NCBI GenBank assembly: GCA_000432255.1
Contig: HF989914.1
Span: 77,239 to 129,469 of the forward strand
Length of the DNA stretch: 52,231 nt
From: Acholeplasma sp. CAG:878
GTDB lineage: Bacteria; Bacillota_I; Bacilli_A; RF39; UBA660
Reading direction: 5' to 3'
Shown: positions 6,701 through 14,903 of the stretch, one piece after another
Numbering within the stretch: position 1 is the stretch's first letter
How the letters are laid out: every line of letters starts with the position of its first letter
Position numbers and translations under genes: made by a program
Notes under the pieces: model-generated
What the model saw: only the letters and a program-made list of their open reading frames with translations
The model's database searches: none
Told to the model about the DNA's origin: nothing

Positions 6701-8860
6701 TTATTCAAAATTATGTGTTTGTTTTAATGTAAAATTAATTGGTTCACTGATTATTTCGTTTTCCTTTATGCTTTGTTCTACTACCACTCCATCACCAGTA
6801 AAATCACACTCTACTTTTAATAAATTACATACATTTAAAACTTCGATTCGGCTAAAACCTTTTAAATTAGGCATTTTAAATTCACTAGAATTCGTAAGTA
6901 AATATATAGTATCGGTTGATAATATATTAGTGTTTTCTTTTGGATATTGATTAACTACCATATCTCCATCACCTATTACTAAAATATTTAAATCTTTTAA
7001 TTCTTCTTTTACATTTTTAATTTCCTCATTTACATAAGAAGATAATTTCACAATTTTAGATGTATTTTCACTAGAAACACTACTTATTATGCCTTTATAT
7101 TTAGCAAGTGATTCAAGTAATGGTTTAGTTGTATCGACTACCGCTGCATTTGTTCCTGTATTTGGTTTTTTAATTGAAACAAATACTATATATTGTGGGT
7201 CATCTGAAGGAAAAATACCAGAGAATGAAAATATATAATCATTCCATCCTGTTAAATATGTATTACTTTGATTATCAAAAATTTCAGCAGTTCCTGTTTT
7301 ACCCATGATTGAAGCACCTTCAACCCTATATTTAACTCCTGTTGCATTTCTTTCTACATCATTAACAGTATTATACATCAACTCTTGAATTTTTTTAATG
7401 GCAGCTTCACTTACAATTTGAGATGATTCTTCCACTTTTCTTTCATAAGCTACCTTGCCTGTGTTAGGGTCAACTATTTTACTTATTATATGTGGTTTTA
7501 GCATTTTACCATTATTAGCGATTATACTTAAAGCTTGCAATTGTTGAATCGGTGTGGTTGATATTCCTTGTCCATAAGCTGCAGCTGCAACCTCAACTGG
7601 AAACTCAAACTTAATTGTACCTGATAATTCTCTTGGTAAATCTATACCAGTTTTATTACCAAATCCATAATTATTTAAACATGTTTTTAAATCTTCTTTA
7701 GTTAAGAATCTTTGCATTATATTTGAAACAGCAACATTACTAGACATTTCAAATCCATAATCAAAAGTAATTTTTCCCCAACCAATTTTGTTCCAATCAC
7801 TAATTATTCTATCCTCGATTTTTATATTACCTGATTGATATAATTCATCACCTTTATATGTTCCTTTATCAATTGCACATAAATATGTAAATATTTTCAT
7901 AACACTACCTGGTTCATAAACGAAAGATGTTAGTGGATTTTCATAATTAGTTATATTTAATGTGTTTGGGTCAAATGATGGTGAGGAAGCACTACCTAAT
8001 ATATCACCCGTTTTGGCGTCCATTACACTTATAGTTACCCACTCTGGTTCATACTTTTCTTCAGTTTTACTAATAGTTGTTTCTAGTATTCTTTGAATAT
8101 TTGAATCAATTGTTAAATAAATATCTCTACCATTTAAAGCATCTACTTTTTCTTCTTTTGTATCTGGTATTTTATAACCATATCTATCTTGTTGATATTT
8201 TAAATAACCATTGCTCCCTTTTAGTATGTCATTATATTTAACTTCTATTCCCATCTCGCCAACGATTTCTTGTTGATACTTGCCTTGTCCATTCTCTTCT
8301 ATATATTCTTCTTTTTGTTTAGCATAACCAATAATATATGAGGCAAAATCACCATTAGGATAATATCTTTTATAACTTTCAATAAAACCAATTCCTGGTA
8401 AATGTAATTCTTCAATTTTGTTTTTAGTAATTTCTGTTATTCCTCTACCACCAGGTCCTAATTCAACTTGATAAGCATCTTGATTTAATAGTTTTAATAA
8501 ATAATTATAATCCATATTTAATATAGGGGCTAACTCTTTAGCCGTATTTTCTTTATCTTCTACATGATATAGTGTTTTAGAATCTCCTGTTCTAGCGGGA
8601 TCTAAATAAGCAATAACAGTATATGATGATATATCTAGAGCTAAAGTATTGCCAGTGTTATCATAAATTGTTCCCCTTTTTGAATATAAAGTTTGAGAAT
8701 ACGTATTTCTCCTTGAGGCGAACTCTTTCATATTAATTCCATAAATATTTGGGAATAATGCTAAATAACAATACTTTAGAAATAAAGCCAAAATAAAAAC
8801 AAAGAATATTCCAAATGTAATCATCGGTGTTTTCCACTTCGGCATATTTTTTGTTTTCAT
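6701..8860 (-). CDS. pbpB: Class B penicillin-binding protein with two PASTA domains (PBP2B-like)
   Basis: A 719-aa peptidoglycan transpeptidase. One transmembrane helix (about residues 12-33), an N-terminal pedestal domain with the conserved 'RGTIYDNTGNTLA', then the transpeptidase with SxxK at S319-K322 (PGSVMK), SxN at S373-N375 and KTG at 521-523. The last 100 residues are two PASTA-like repeats, the second containing 'MPNLKGFSRIEVLNVC'. Two PASTA repeats and the place after ftsL match B. subtilis PBP2B, the division transpeptidase that partners FtsW. A second class B PBP at 46061-47968 has one PASTA repeat. It is 9 nt after ftsL, in the mraZ operon. Confidence 0.93.
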   Translation of the reverse strand: MKTKNMPKWKTPMITFGIFFVFILALFLKYCYLALFPNIYGINMKEFASRRNTYSQTLYSKRGTIYDNTGNTLALDISSYTVIAYLDPARTGDSKTLYHVEDKENTAKELAPILNMDYNYLLKLLNQDAYQVELGPGGRGITEITKNKIEELHLPGIGFIESYKRYYPNGDFASYIIGYAKQKEEYIEENGQGKYQQEIVGEMGIEVKYNDILKGSNGYLKYQQDRYGYKIPDTKEEKVDALNGRDIYLTIDSNIQRILETTISKTEEKYEPEWVTISVMDAKTGDILGSASSPSFDPNTLNITNYENPLTSFVYEPGSVMKIFTYLCAIDKGTYKGDELYQSGNIKIEDRIISDWNKIGWGKITFDYGFEMSSNVAVSNIMQRFLTKEDLKTCLNNYGFGNKTGIDLPRELSGTIKFEFPVEVAAAAYGQGISTTPIQQLQALSIIANNGKMLKPHIISKIVDPNTGKVAYERKVEESSQIVSEAAIKKIQELMYNTVNDVERNATGVKYRVEGASIMGKTGTAEIFDNQSNTYLTGWNDYIFSFSGIFPSDDPQYIVFVSIKKPNTGTNAAVVDTTKPLLESLAKYKGIISSVSSENTSKIVKLSSYVNEEIKNVKEELKDLNILVIGDGDMVVNQYPKENTNILSTDTIYLLTNSSEFKMPNLKGFSRIEVLNVCNLLKVECDFTGDGVVVEQSIKENEIISEPINFTLKQTHNFE

Positions 8861-8869
8861 TTAATCACC

Positions 8870-9154
8870 TCAATCGTTTACCACAATAATATTATCATTA
8901 TTATACGCTAATCCTAGATTTTTAGCAACTTCTTTAACATTATCAAATGAAGTTAATTCATTTACTTGCATTGTAAGGCTTTCTACCTTTTTACTTTCAG
9001 TGCTGATTTCATATCTTATTTTTTCGATACTCATCTTGTAGTTTCCAACTCCAGCACCGAGAAATACTTTTAGTACAACGACAAACATGAAACTTAAAAG
9101 ACCCATTACATATAACATTTTTTCCCCTTTTGTTATTCTTCCTTTTCTTTTCAT
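8870..9154 (-). CDS. ftsL: Cell division protein FtsL (divergent)
   Basis: A 94-aa bitopic protein: basic N-terminus, one transmembrane helix (about residues 14-34), and an extracellular coiled coil ('IRYEISTESKKVESLTMQVN'). Size, topology and place between rsmH and the PBP gene identify FtsL, whose sequence is always poorly conserved. In the divisome it pairs with DivIC/FtsB and helps activate FtsW and PBP2B. Confidence 0.8.
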   Translation of the reverse strand: MKRKGRITKGEKMLYVMGLLSFMFVVVLKVFLGAGVGNYKMSIEKIRYEISTESKKVESLTMQVNELTSFDNVKEVAKNLGLAYNNDNIIVVND

Positions 9155-9155
9155 A

Positions 9156-10064
9156 TTATCTTATCCTTTCAATTACTCTAAGAGTTGCACTTCTACTCCT
9201 ATTATTACTAGAAATTTCTTTTAAATCAGGAGTAAGCGTTTTTATTTCTTTATATTTAGGCAAATATTCTTCTGGTATAATTGGCAGTTTAGATAACTCA
9301 TTTGGTATACTAGATACTTCCCTAAACATTTTTTTAACTAATCTATCTTCTAATGAATGAAATGTAATAACACATAATCTACCATTTAAAGTTAATAGTT
9401 CTAGTGCCTGTCTTAAACTATCATTTAAAACATTCATCTCATCGTTAACTTCAATTCTAATGGCTTGAAATACTTTTCTAGCTGGATGTTTATCTTTCCT
9501 ATAACTAAAAGGAACATTTTCTTTTATTATCTCTACTAATTCTAGTGTTGTTTCAATTGGTCTATTATTTATTATTCCTCTTGCTATACTAGTTGAATAT
9601 TTCTCTTCACCATATTCTCTAAATATTTTGACTAGTTTTTCATACGGATAATTGTTAACAACTTCATAAGCAGATAATTTATTATCCTTATCCATTCGCA
9701 TATCTAGTCTACTATCTAAATGGTATGAAAACCCCCTTTCACTAACATCTAATTGTGGACTTGAAACCCCTAAGTCATATAAAATACCATTTACTTTAGT
9801 TATATTTAGTTCATTTAACTTAGCCGTTATATTTTTAAAATTGCTTTTTATGATTGTAAAATTACTATTTATTTTGCTTAATCTTTCACTACTATAATTG
9901 ATTGCATCAATATCTTGGTCAAAAGAATATAGATGTCCATTAGGTATTCTTTTTAGTATGTTGCTACTATGACCTCCATAACCTAATGTACAGTCAACAA
10001 TAATGCTATCATCTCTTAAATTTAAAAATTCAAGACTTTCTTTTAATAAAACACTTTCATGCAT
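9156..10064 (-). CDS. rsmH: 16S rRNA (cytosine1402-N4)-methyltransferase RsmH
   Basis: A 302-aa full-length MraW/RsmH. It begins MHESVLLKES, the near-universal N-terminus, with SAM motif I 'IVDCTLGYGGHSSNIL', the 'LYDLGVSSPQLD' motif, 'FSYHLDSRLDMRMD' and 'RKVFQAIRIEVNDE'. It methylates C1402 in the ribosomal P site, together with RsmI. It lies 8 nt after mraZ, as in almost all bacteria. Confidence 0.97.
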   Translation of the reverse strand: MHESVLLKESLEFLNLRDDSIIVDCTLGYGGHSSNILKRIPNGHLYSFDQDIDAINYSSERLSKINSNFTIIKSNFKNITAKLNELNITKVNGILYDLGVSSPQLDVSERGFSYHLDSRLDMRMDKDNKLSAYEVVNNYPYEKLVKIFREYGEEKYSTSIARGIINNRPIETTLELVEIIKENVPFSYRKDKHPARKVFQAIRIEVNDEMNVLNDSLRQALELLTLNGRLCVITFHSLEDRLVKKMFREVSSIPNELSKLPIIPEEYLPKYKEIKTLTPDLKEISSNNRSRSATLRVIERIR

Positions 10065-10072
10065 ATGAACAC

Positions 10073-10501
10073 CTAAATTTTTGGAGCAAATAAGGAATCA
10101 GCAATATCCGACATAATATCCTCATTGTCACTTAAGAATTTTTCAAATCTTTCTTTATTCCAAATTTCAAGTCTATCATTTACACCAATTATAATACAAT
10201 CTTTTTTTAAATCAGCATAATTAATAAGTGGCTGGGTTATATTTATTCTTCCTTGTTTGTCAAAGCCACATAAATTAGCTCCTGACAAGAAAAATCTTAA
10301 ATAATTTCTGGCATCTTTTGTATTTGGTAATTCCTTATATTTTTGAGTAATATTGTTCCACTCATCTTTTGGATAGACAAATAAACATCCATCAAGTCCT
10401 TTTGTAACAACAAATTCTTCACCTAATTCGTATCTTAATTTAGATGGAATTGTTAATCTTCCTTTATCATCAATTGTATGGTGGTATTCACCCATAAACA
10501 T
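10073..10501 (-). CDS. mraZ: Transcriptional regulator MraZ
   Basis: 142 aa from the ATG at 10499-10501 (MFMGEYHHTID), which matches the family start; a GTG nine bases upstream would clash with the SD GGGTGA. Two AbrB-like SpoVT halves are visible: 'DKGRLTIPSKLR' and 'DKQGRINITQPL'. MraZ represses the division and cell-wall cluster it heads, by binding phased repeats in the promoter. Four such repeats lie directly upstream (10511-10544). Overexpression of MraZ is toxic in E. coli unless balanced by RsmH. Confidence 0.96.
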   Translation of the reverse strand: MFMGEYHHTIDDKGRLTIPSKLRYELGEEFVVTKGLDGCLFVYPKDEWNNITQKYKELPNTKDARNYLRFFLSGANLCGFDKQGRINITQPLINYADLKKDCIIIGVNDRLEIWNKERFEKFLSDNEDIMSDIADSLFAPKI

Positions 10502-10506
10502 AGAAA

Positions 10507-10546
10507 TCACCCACTTTCACCCACTAAGTGCCACTTTCTACCACTA
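10507..10546 (-). promoter_or_regulatory. MraZ operator: four direct repeats with 10-bp phasing
   Basis: On the minus strand GTGG recurs exactly every 10 bases (plus-strand CCAC at 10511, 10521, 10531 and 10541), in contexts AAAGTGGG, TTAGTGGG, AAAGTGGC and TAGTGGT. This equals the MraZ box layout known in E. coli (TGGGN repeats) and Mollicutes (AAAGTG[T/G] repeats). The array lies immediately downstream of the -10 box, over the transcription start and leader, so bound MraZ should block initiation. Confidence 0.85.
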
Positions 10547-10574
10547 TTTTACTCTATTACACCCTTTTTGTAAA
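10546..10574 (-). promoter_or_regulatory. mraZ promoter
   Basis: Minus-strand TTTACA (10569-10574), 17-nt spacer, TAAAAT (10546-10551), directly adjoining the MraZ boxes. Confidence 0.65.
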
Positions 10575-10658
10575 TACTTTTTTAAAATTTTTAAACAAAA
10601 AAAATGACATACTTTTTTCTTTTGTAGAACTTTAATAATTTATTAATGTTAAATACAT

Positions 10659-10680
10659 AAAAAAGAGGTTTCCCTCTTTT
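10659..10680 (-). terminator. Terminator after the tiny membrane-protein genes
   Basis: Minus-strand AAAAGAGG-GAAA-CCTCTTTT followed by TTATG: an 8-bp stem with GAAA tetraloop that overlaps the stop codon of the 35-aa gene. Confidence 0.7.
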
Positions 10681-10786
10681 AATGTATTAGGCAAGAGCCT
10701 AAAATTATAGCTAGTAGAATGTACAATACAATAATCATAACATAGTTACAGCTATTTGAAGAAGTTTTATGGCATTCTTTTTCCAT
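10679..10786 (-). CDS. Tiny membrane protein, 35 aa (YjcZ-like?)
   Basis: The ORF reads MEKECHKTSS... then a single hydrophobic stretch (VMIIVLYILLAIILGSCLIH) to the stop. An SD-like GGGGG lies about 8 nt upstream of the ATG at 10784-10786. It follows the 28-aa gene by 9 nt and ends in an intrinsic terminator, so the pair forms a real transcription unit despite its size. The LYILLAIILG core resembles the LFILLIIIG core of YjcZ/tiny-TM sporulation-associated proteins of Bacillus. Function unknown. Confidence 0.55.
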   Translation of the reverse strand: MEKECHKTSSNSCNYVMIIVLYILLAIILGSCLIH

Positions 10787-10795
10787 GATTACCCC

Positions 10796-10882
10796 CTAAA
10801 TATATGCTCCAAGTATGATTATTAAAAGAATAAATAATACTAAAACGATTGCTGCACTTGAAATTCCGTTATTACAACACAT
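10796..10882 (-). CDS. Tiny membrane protein, 28 aa, YjcZ/tiny-TM family-like
   Basis: Begins MCCNNGISSA and continues with a hydrophobic helix 'AIVLVLFILLIIILGAYI'. The 'VLFILLIIxxGA' core is the hallmark of the YjcZ family (tiny conserved transmembrane proteins of spore-forming Bacilli). A strong SD (GGAGGATG) stands 6 nt before the ATG at 10880-10882. In spore formers such proteins are usually made in sporulation or found in the coat; whether this organism sporulates is not visible here. The next 183 bases, up to prsA, hold two promoters and no other gene. Confidence 0.62.
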   Translation of the reverse strand: MCCNNGISSAAIVLVLFILLIIILGAYI

Positions 10883-11013
10883 GTAAATCATCCTCCTTTT
10901 TATCTTTTCACATTATTGTATGGAAATTTTAATAAATGGTGCTAGTGTTAGAAAATAAAATTAACTTTTTTGATAAATTTATATAATTTTCATTAATTGT
11001 TCACAATAAAATG

Positions 11014-11042
11014 TTGTATTTTAAAATTTTATTTGATATAAT
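11014..11042 (+). promoter_or_regulatory. prsA promoter
   Basis: TTGTAT (11014-11019), 17-nt spacer, TATAAT (11037-11042), 23 nt before the prsA ATG, with SD AGGAGAG between. Confidence 0.72.
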
Positions 11043-11065
11043 TAGTTAGTGTTAGGAGAGATAAA

Positions 11066-12034
11066 ATGAAGAAATATTTAGGTTTAATTTTATGTGGAAC
11101 TATTGTATTAACTGGTTGTACTAAAGTTCCAAAATTACAAAACGGACAAGAGGTTGTAGCCGATGTTAGTGGAAAACAATTTACAGTTGAAGATTTTTAT
11201 GCTAGTATGCGCAACGTGTATGGAACTACTGCATTAGTAAATATGGTGGATGATTATATCATTTCGCAAGAACTAACTGAAGATATGAGTAAAAGTGCAA
11301 AAACTACCGCTTCTGCTCAATTCAAATCATACAAATCTAGTTTAGGAGATAATTTTAAAAATTTCTTATCTCAATATGGATATACTAATGAAGAAGATTT
11401 TGAAAAGGACATAATTAAAAACGAAGAAAAACAAGCAGTATTAAAAAAATATGTTAATTCAACCATTAAGGAAGAAGAAATTAACAAATACTATAATGAT
11501 AACATTTATGGTGAGATGACAGTAAGACATATTTTAATCATCCCAGAAGTTAAAGATACTATGTCTGATGATGAAAAAGCTAAAGCAAAAGAAGAAGCAC
11601 TAGCAAAAGCAAAATTATTAATCAACCAATTGAGTGAAAGCAAAGATTTAGAAAAAGATTTTACAGAACTTGCTAAAAAAGAATCTAACGATACTGGTTC
11701 TGCTAGCGAAGGTGGATTAATCAGTAATTTCACTAATGAATCAGGGTTGGTTGAAGAATTCTTTAACGCTTCTAAAGATTTGGAAGTTTCAAAAATGACT
11801 ACTGAACCAGTTGAAACTCAATTTGGATATCATATTATTTATAAAGTTAGTCAAAACGAAAAACCTACTTTAGATTCTGTAAAAGACAAAGTAATTAGTA
11901 AATTAACTACTGATGCACTAGCTAAAGAAAACGCCACTTATGTATATTGGATTGGTTTAAGAGAAAAATACAACTTAAATATCTATGATGATGCTATTAA
12001 ATCAAAATATAATGCTATAATTAGCCAATATTAA
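11066..12034 (+). CDS. prsA: PrsA-like foldase, peptidyl-prolyl isomerase lipoprotein
   Basis: A 322-aa lipoprotein. The signal peptide ends in the lipobox 'LTGC' (Cys about residue 18), so the mature protein is anchored to the outer face of the membrane. Residues about 20-135 form a SurA/PrsA-type helical chaperone region. A parvulin rotamase domain follows (about 150-250) with 'MTVRHILI', 'FTELAKKESNDTGSASEGG' and 'TEPVETQFGYHIIYK'. PrsA helps secreted proteins and PBPs fold after export, in keeping with the many envelope genes nearby. Single-gene unit with its own promoter and terminator, on the plus strand. Confidence 0.93.
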   Translation: MKKYLGLILCGTIVLTGCTKVPKLQNGQEVVADVSGKQFTVEDFYASMRNVYGTTALVNMVDDYIISQELTEDMSKSAKTTASAQFKSYKSSLGDNFKNFLSQYGYTNEEDFEKDIIKNEEKQAVLKKYVNSTIKEEEINKYYNDNIYGEMTVRHILIIPEVKDTMSDDEKAKAKEEALAKAKLLINQLSESKDLEKDFTELAKKESNDTGSASEGGLISNFTNESGLVEEFFNASKDLEVSKMTTEPVETQFGYHIIYKVSQNEKPTLDSVKDKVISKLTTDALAKENATYVYWIGLREKYNLNIYDDAIKSKYNAIISQY

Positions 12035-12038
12035 TATT

Positions 12039-12063
12039 AACCCACTTTAGTGGGTTTTATTAT
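12039..12063 (+). terminator. prsA terminator
   Basis: AACCCACT / AGTGGGTT perfect 8-bp stem followed by TTATTATTT, 5 nt past the prsA stop. Confidence 0.75.
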
Positions 12064-12089
12064 TTAAAAAAACCACTTATTGTGGTTTT
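12063..12089 (-). terminator. recX terminator
   Basis: Minus-strand AAAACCAC-AATAA-GTGGTTTT followed by a run of T; the stem overlaps the recX stop codon. With the prsA hairpin it separates the convergent units. Confidence 0.75.
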
Positions 12090-12805
12090 ATTCCTTTTTG
12101 ATATAGTTTTTGTTTAATTATTCTATCTAACTCAATACCTTCATATTTTTTTGAATATTTTTTATATAATTTATCATATTCTTTTTCATAATCATAGCAA
12201 ACTAAATTTTCGTCATAAAATTCATTAATACTATTGCTATCATACCCTAAATTGATTAACTCATTAGTAATTTTTTGTTTTAGGTAATAACCTCCATATT
12301 TAGTATTACTTTTAATTTTTTTAGTAATTAATCTGCTTAATTTTAAATCAAATTCTTCTTTTAATGGTTCAATTAATTCCTCTACTAAAGGTGAAGGTAT
12401 ATCATGTTCTTGTAAAGCTTTTTTTATTTTATTTTGTCCATCGTTAGATAAATATAGTTTATCATTTATATATGCTTTTGCAAAATTAAAATCATTAATT
12501 AACTCTATTTTTTTTAAGTGTTTTATTATTTTATTTTTATTTTCATCATTAACATTTTGCTTTGTTAAATATTCATCTACTTCTTTTAAACTTCTTAATT
12601 TTCTAGAAATAAAATTAATTGTTTTATAATAAGCATCATAATAAATATTATCTAACTCAATTTGTCTAAGTAAATCGTAGTCAACTTCTTTATTATATAA
12701 AAGATGGTTTTCAATAATGACATCATCATATGTAGTTAAAACATCTTCATTATCAAAAACCAATTTATATTTTTTACCTACTTTTTTTACTTTGGTAATT
12801 TTCAT
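12077..12805 (-). CDS. recX: Regulatory protein RecX
   Basis: A 242-aa RecX with the typical three-helix repeats: 'LRSLKEVDEYLTKQNV', 'IKHLKKIELINDFNFAKAYI' and the C-terminal 'YLKQKITNELINLGYD'. RecX binds RecA and modulates filament growth, and in some Gram-positives it also acts directly on exchange. It starts within the rpoZ stop (TAATG overlap), so the two are co-translated. Confidence 0.9.
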   Translation of the reverse strand: MKITKVKKVGKKYKLVFDNEDVLTTYDDVIIENHLLYNKEVDYDLLRQIELDNIYYDAYYKTINFISRKLRSLKEVDEYLTKQNVNDENKNKIIKHLKKIELINDFNFAKAYINDKLYLSNDGQNKIKKALQEHDIPSPLVEELIEPLKEEFDLKLSRLITKKIKSNTKYGGYYLKQKITNELINLGYDSNSINEFYDENLVCYDYEKEYDKLYKKYSKKYEGIELDRIIKQKLYQKGIKPQ

Positions 12806-13005
12806 TATTCACCTTTAACATGAATCAAGTCTTTAGATACTTCTTCTAAAGCTCTTCCGATATTTTTCTTTGATACATATTCATTATCTTTCATTTGATA
12901 ATATTCTGTTTCGCTCATCTCTCTTGCTCTTTTAGCAACAATATTAACTAATAAGTATTTTGAGCCCACTTGATTTAAAAGTTTATCGATTGACGGATAA
13001 ATCAT
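12805..13005 (-). CDS. rpoZ: RNA polymerase omega subunit
   Basis: The 66-aa product has the omega signature: 'YPSIDKLLNQVGSKYLLVNI' then 'AKRAREM' and 'IGRALEEVSKDLI'. Omega wraps the beta' C-terminus and helps assembly of RNA polymerase. SD GGAGGGTG precedes the ATG. In many Firmicutes rpoZ is next to gmk and coaBC; here it is paired with recX. Confidence 0.9.
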   Translation of the reverse strand: MIYPSIDKLLNQVGSKYLLVNIVAKRAREMSETEYYQMKDNEYVSKKNIGRALEEVSKDLIHVKGE

Positions 13006-13076
13006 CTTATCACCCTCCTAATTTGATAATATAGCAAATAAAATATTTTAACAAGTGTTTTACATGTTTTTTTACA

Positions 13077-14903
13077 TTAATTGACACTTTTTCTTAGACC
13101 TTTTAATATTTCAACCATCGCCCATGTATCTTGCCTACAGTACTCTACTAATTTTTGATATTTATATTCATATTCAACTTGAGTCATTTTTGGAAATTTA
13201 GCATATGTAACTAACGCTTCCACTCCATTAGCAATTTCCATTCCTTTGTATGTTAAATTGCTAAATAAAGGTAATATTTTTTTAATCGAAAATGAACCAG
13301 TCATATCTTCATGATAATAATTAAATAAAGATGCTTCTTCTTTATTAAAACCTAATTCTTCGTATAAACTACTTCTTGTTTTAGTTATATTCATTAAATC
13401 AAACACCATATCACGCATTCTTAATAATTCCTTCTTGTATTGTGGAAATATTTCACTTAATTCTTTTAATCTAGTTTTTTCAAATGAATCATTATAAACT
13501 AAAATTGTTCCTTTATCCAATTTGATATATTTAATCATCTCTTCAACTAGTTCCAATCTATGGTCATCTGTATTAACAGCTAAATAACCATAGTGGTCAT
13601 TTATTTTATCGCAAACTCCTTCTTCTTTTTCAATATGAAGTGAAAATTGAAAAACTGATTGACTATAACATTTTTCTCCTCTGAATCGTGGTAATGGGCA
13701 AGGAAAACTTTCAAAATCAAGATGATATATTGGATAAGTTATCTGCGCGATTCCTGCTTTAATTTTTTCTTTGTTAAAATATGGTATATGGGTTTTTGTA
13801 ACTTGTTTTTGGATTATATTTTTTTCTCTTTCTAAGTAATTGTCTGGCATATCAACTAGATTAATTATACCATCACTTACAAGTTCATAACAACCATGTT
13901 TATGTCCTTCGTCATCTTTGAATCCATGATGAGCATCTAAATAATTAAATATTGAATTTTTGTTAGGGATATTTTTCCAACAAATTGGAACATATTTACA
14001 TTTAGTAGTTTTTTTCTTTTCACAATAATAATTAATTGGTACATAAGATGCATCTAACTCTCTTATATATCTTTCCACTTTAGCTCTATCAAGTGAAATT
14101 AAATCCATATACTCTTTTGTTATGTCAGTTAAATCGAAAAATGTTATAATTTCATTACCATTTGCATCTTCATCATAAATTGGTTTAACACCTTCAAATT
14201 TTCCTTCAAAAACATAATCCTTATTTAAAACTGCTAAATAGTATTTGATTTTGTCTATTTTACTTTCTTGGTTGTTTTGTTTTAAATCATTTTCAATTAT
14301 ATATCTTTGAACTGCTAAATCGTATACATAATGTCCACTTTTATCAAATCTATCAAATAGTTTTTGTTTTATTTTCAAGCCCTTTTCCGATAAATTACTA
14401 CTTACATGATAAATTCCATTTATATTTTCAAATAGTGGCTGAAACTCTTTATTTTCAGTATACCCCATGTCTAAAAATTTCTTTGATGTTGTTGCTTTTA
14501 CTTCGATTATATTAAAATAATCATCTACTTCATTATATATATCGACATAACATAAATATCTAATTCCATTTATCTTACAGTCAAAACTTTCTTGGTCTTT
14601 TGTATTATAAGCAAATTTAAATGTTCCAGGAAAATATTTTGAAGCAACATTACCTGCTAATACTTCAATTTCGTTATAGTATGGCAACATTACTTCCAAT
14701 TGTTCATCTTTAACTGTTAGTATGTCATTACCACTATCATCATACATCATTCCATAAAGTTCTTTCAATTTTTCTTCTTGTTCTTCTTCTCTATATTGTG
14801 TTAGTGAAACATCACTTTCAAGTTCATTTTCATTTAGATTATCTAAAGCGACGTACCTAGGACATCTTAAATAATTTATAAATTTAGTTTTTGTAATTGC
14901 CAT
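13077..14903 (-). CDS. DUF2779 protein: PD-(D/E)XK nuclease plus RNase H-fold exonuclease
   Basis: 608 aa. The N-terminal half resembles a Cas4/RecB-type nuclease: 'CPRYVALDN' near the start, then 'CYVDIYNEVDDYFNIIEVKA' (quoted with the Asp and ExK of the active site) and a Cys cluster 'CEKKKTTKCKYVPIC' that could hold an Fe-S cluster. The C-terminal half is the DUF2779 domain with DEDD-exonuclease-like acidic motifs 'YHLDFESFP', 'LVYNDSFEKTRL' and 'CRQDTWAMVEIL'. DUF2779 proteins occur widely in Mollicutes and related Bacilli, and their role is unproven; a DNA end-processing nuclease is a reasonable inference. It overlaps the upstream gene by 20 nt. Confidence 0.8.
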   Translation of the reverse strand: MAITKTKFINYLRCPRYVALDNLNENELESDVSLTQYREEEQEEKLKELYGMMYDDSGNDILTVKDEQLEVMLPYYNEIEVLAGNVASKYFPGTFKFAYNTKDQESFDCKINGIRYLCYVDIYNEVDDYFNIIEVKATTSKKFLDMGYTENKEFQPLFENINGIYHVSSNLSEKGLKIKQKLFDRFDKSGHYVYDLAVQRYIIENDLKQNNQESKIDKIKYYLAVLNKDYVFEGKFEGVKPIYDEDANGNEIITFFDLTDITKEYMDLISLDRAKVERYIRELDASYVPINYYCEKKKTTKCKYVPICWKNIPNKNSIFNYLDAHHGFKDDEGHKHGCYELVSDGIINLVDMPDNYLEREKNIIQKQVTKTHIPYFNKEKIKAGIAQITYPIYHLDFESFPCPLPRFRGEKCYSQSVFQFSLHIEKEEGVCDKINDHYGYLAVNTDDHRLELVEEMIKYIKLDKGTILVYNDSFEKTRLKELSEIFPQYKKELLRMRDMVFDLMNITKTRSSLYEELGFNKEEASLFNYYHEDMTGSFSIKKILPLFSNLTYKGMEIANGVEALVTYAKFPKMTQVEYEYKYQKLVEYCRQDTWAMVEILKGLRKSVN

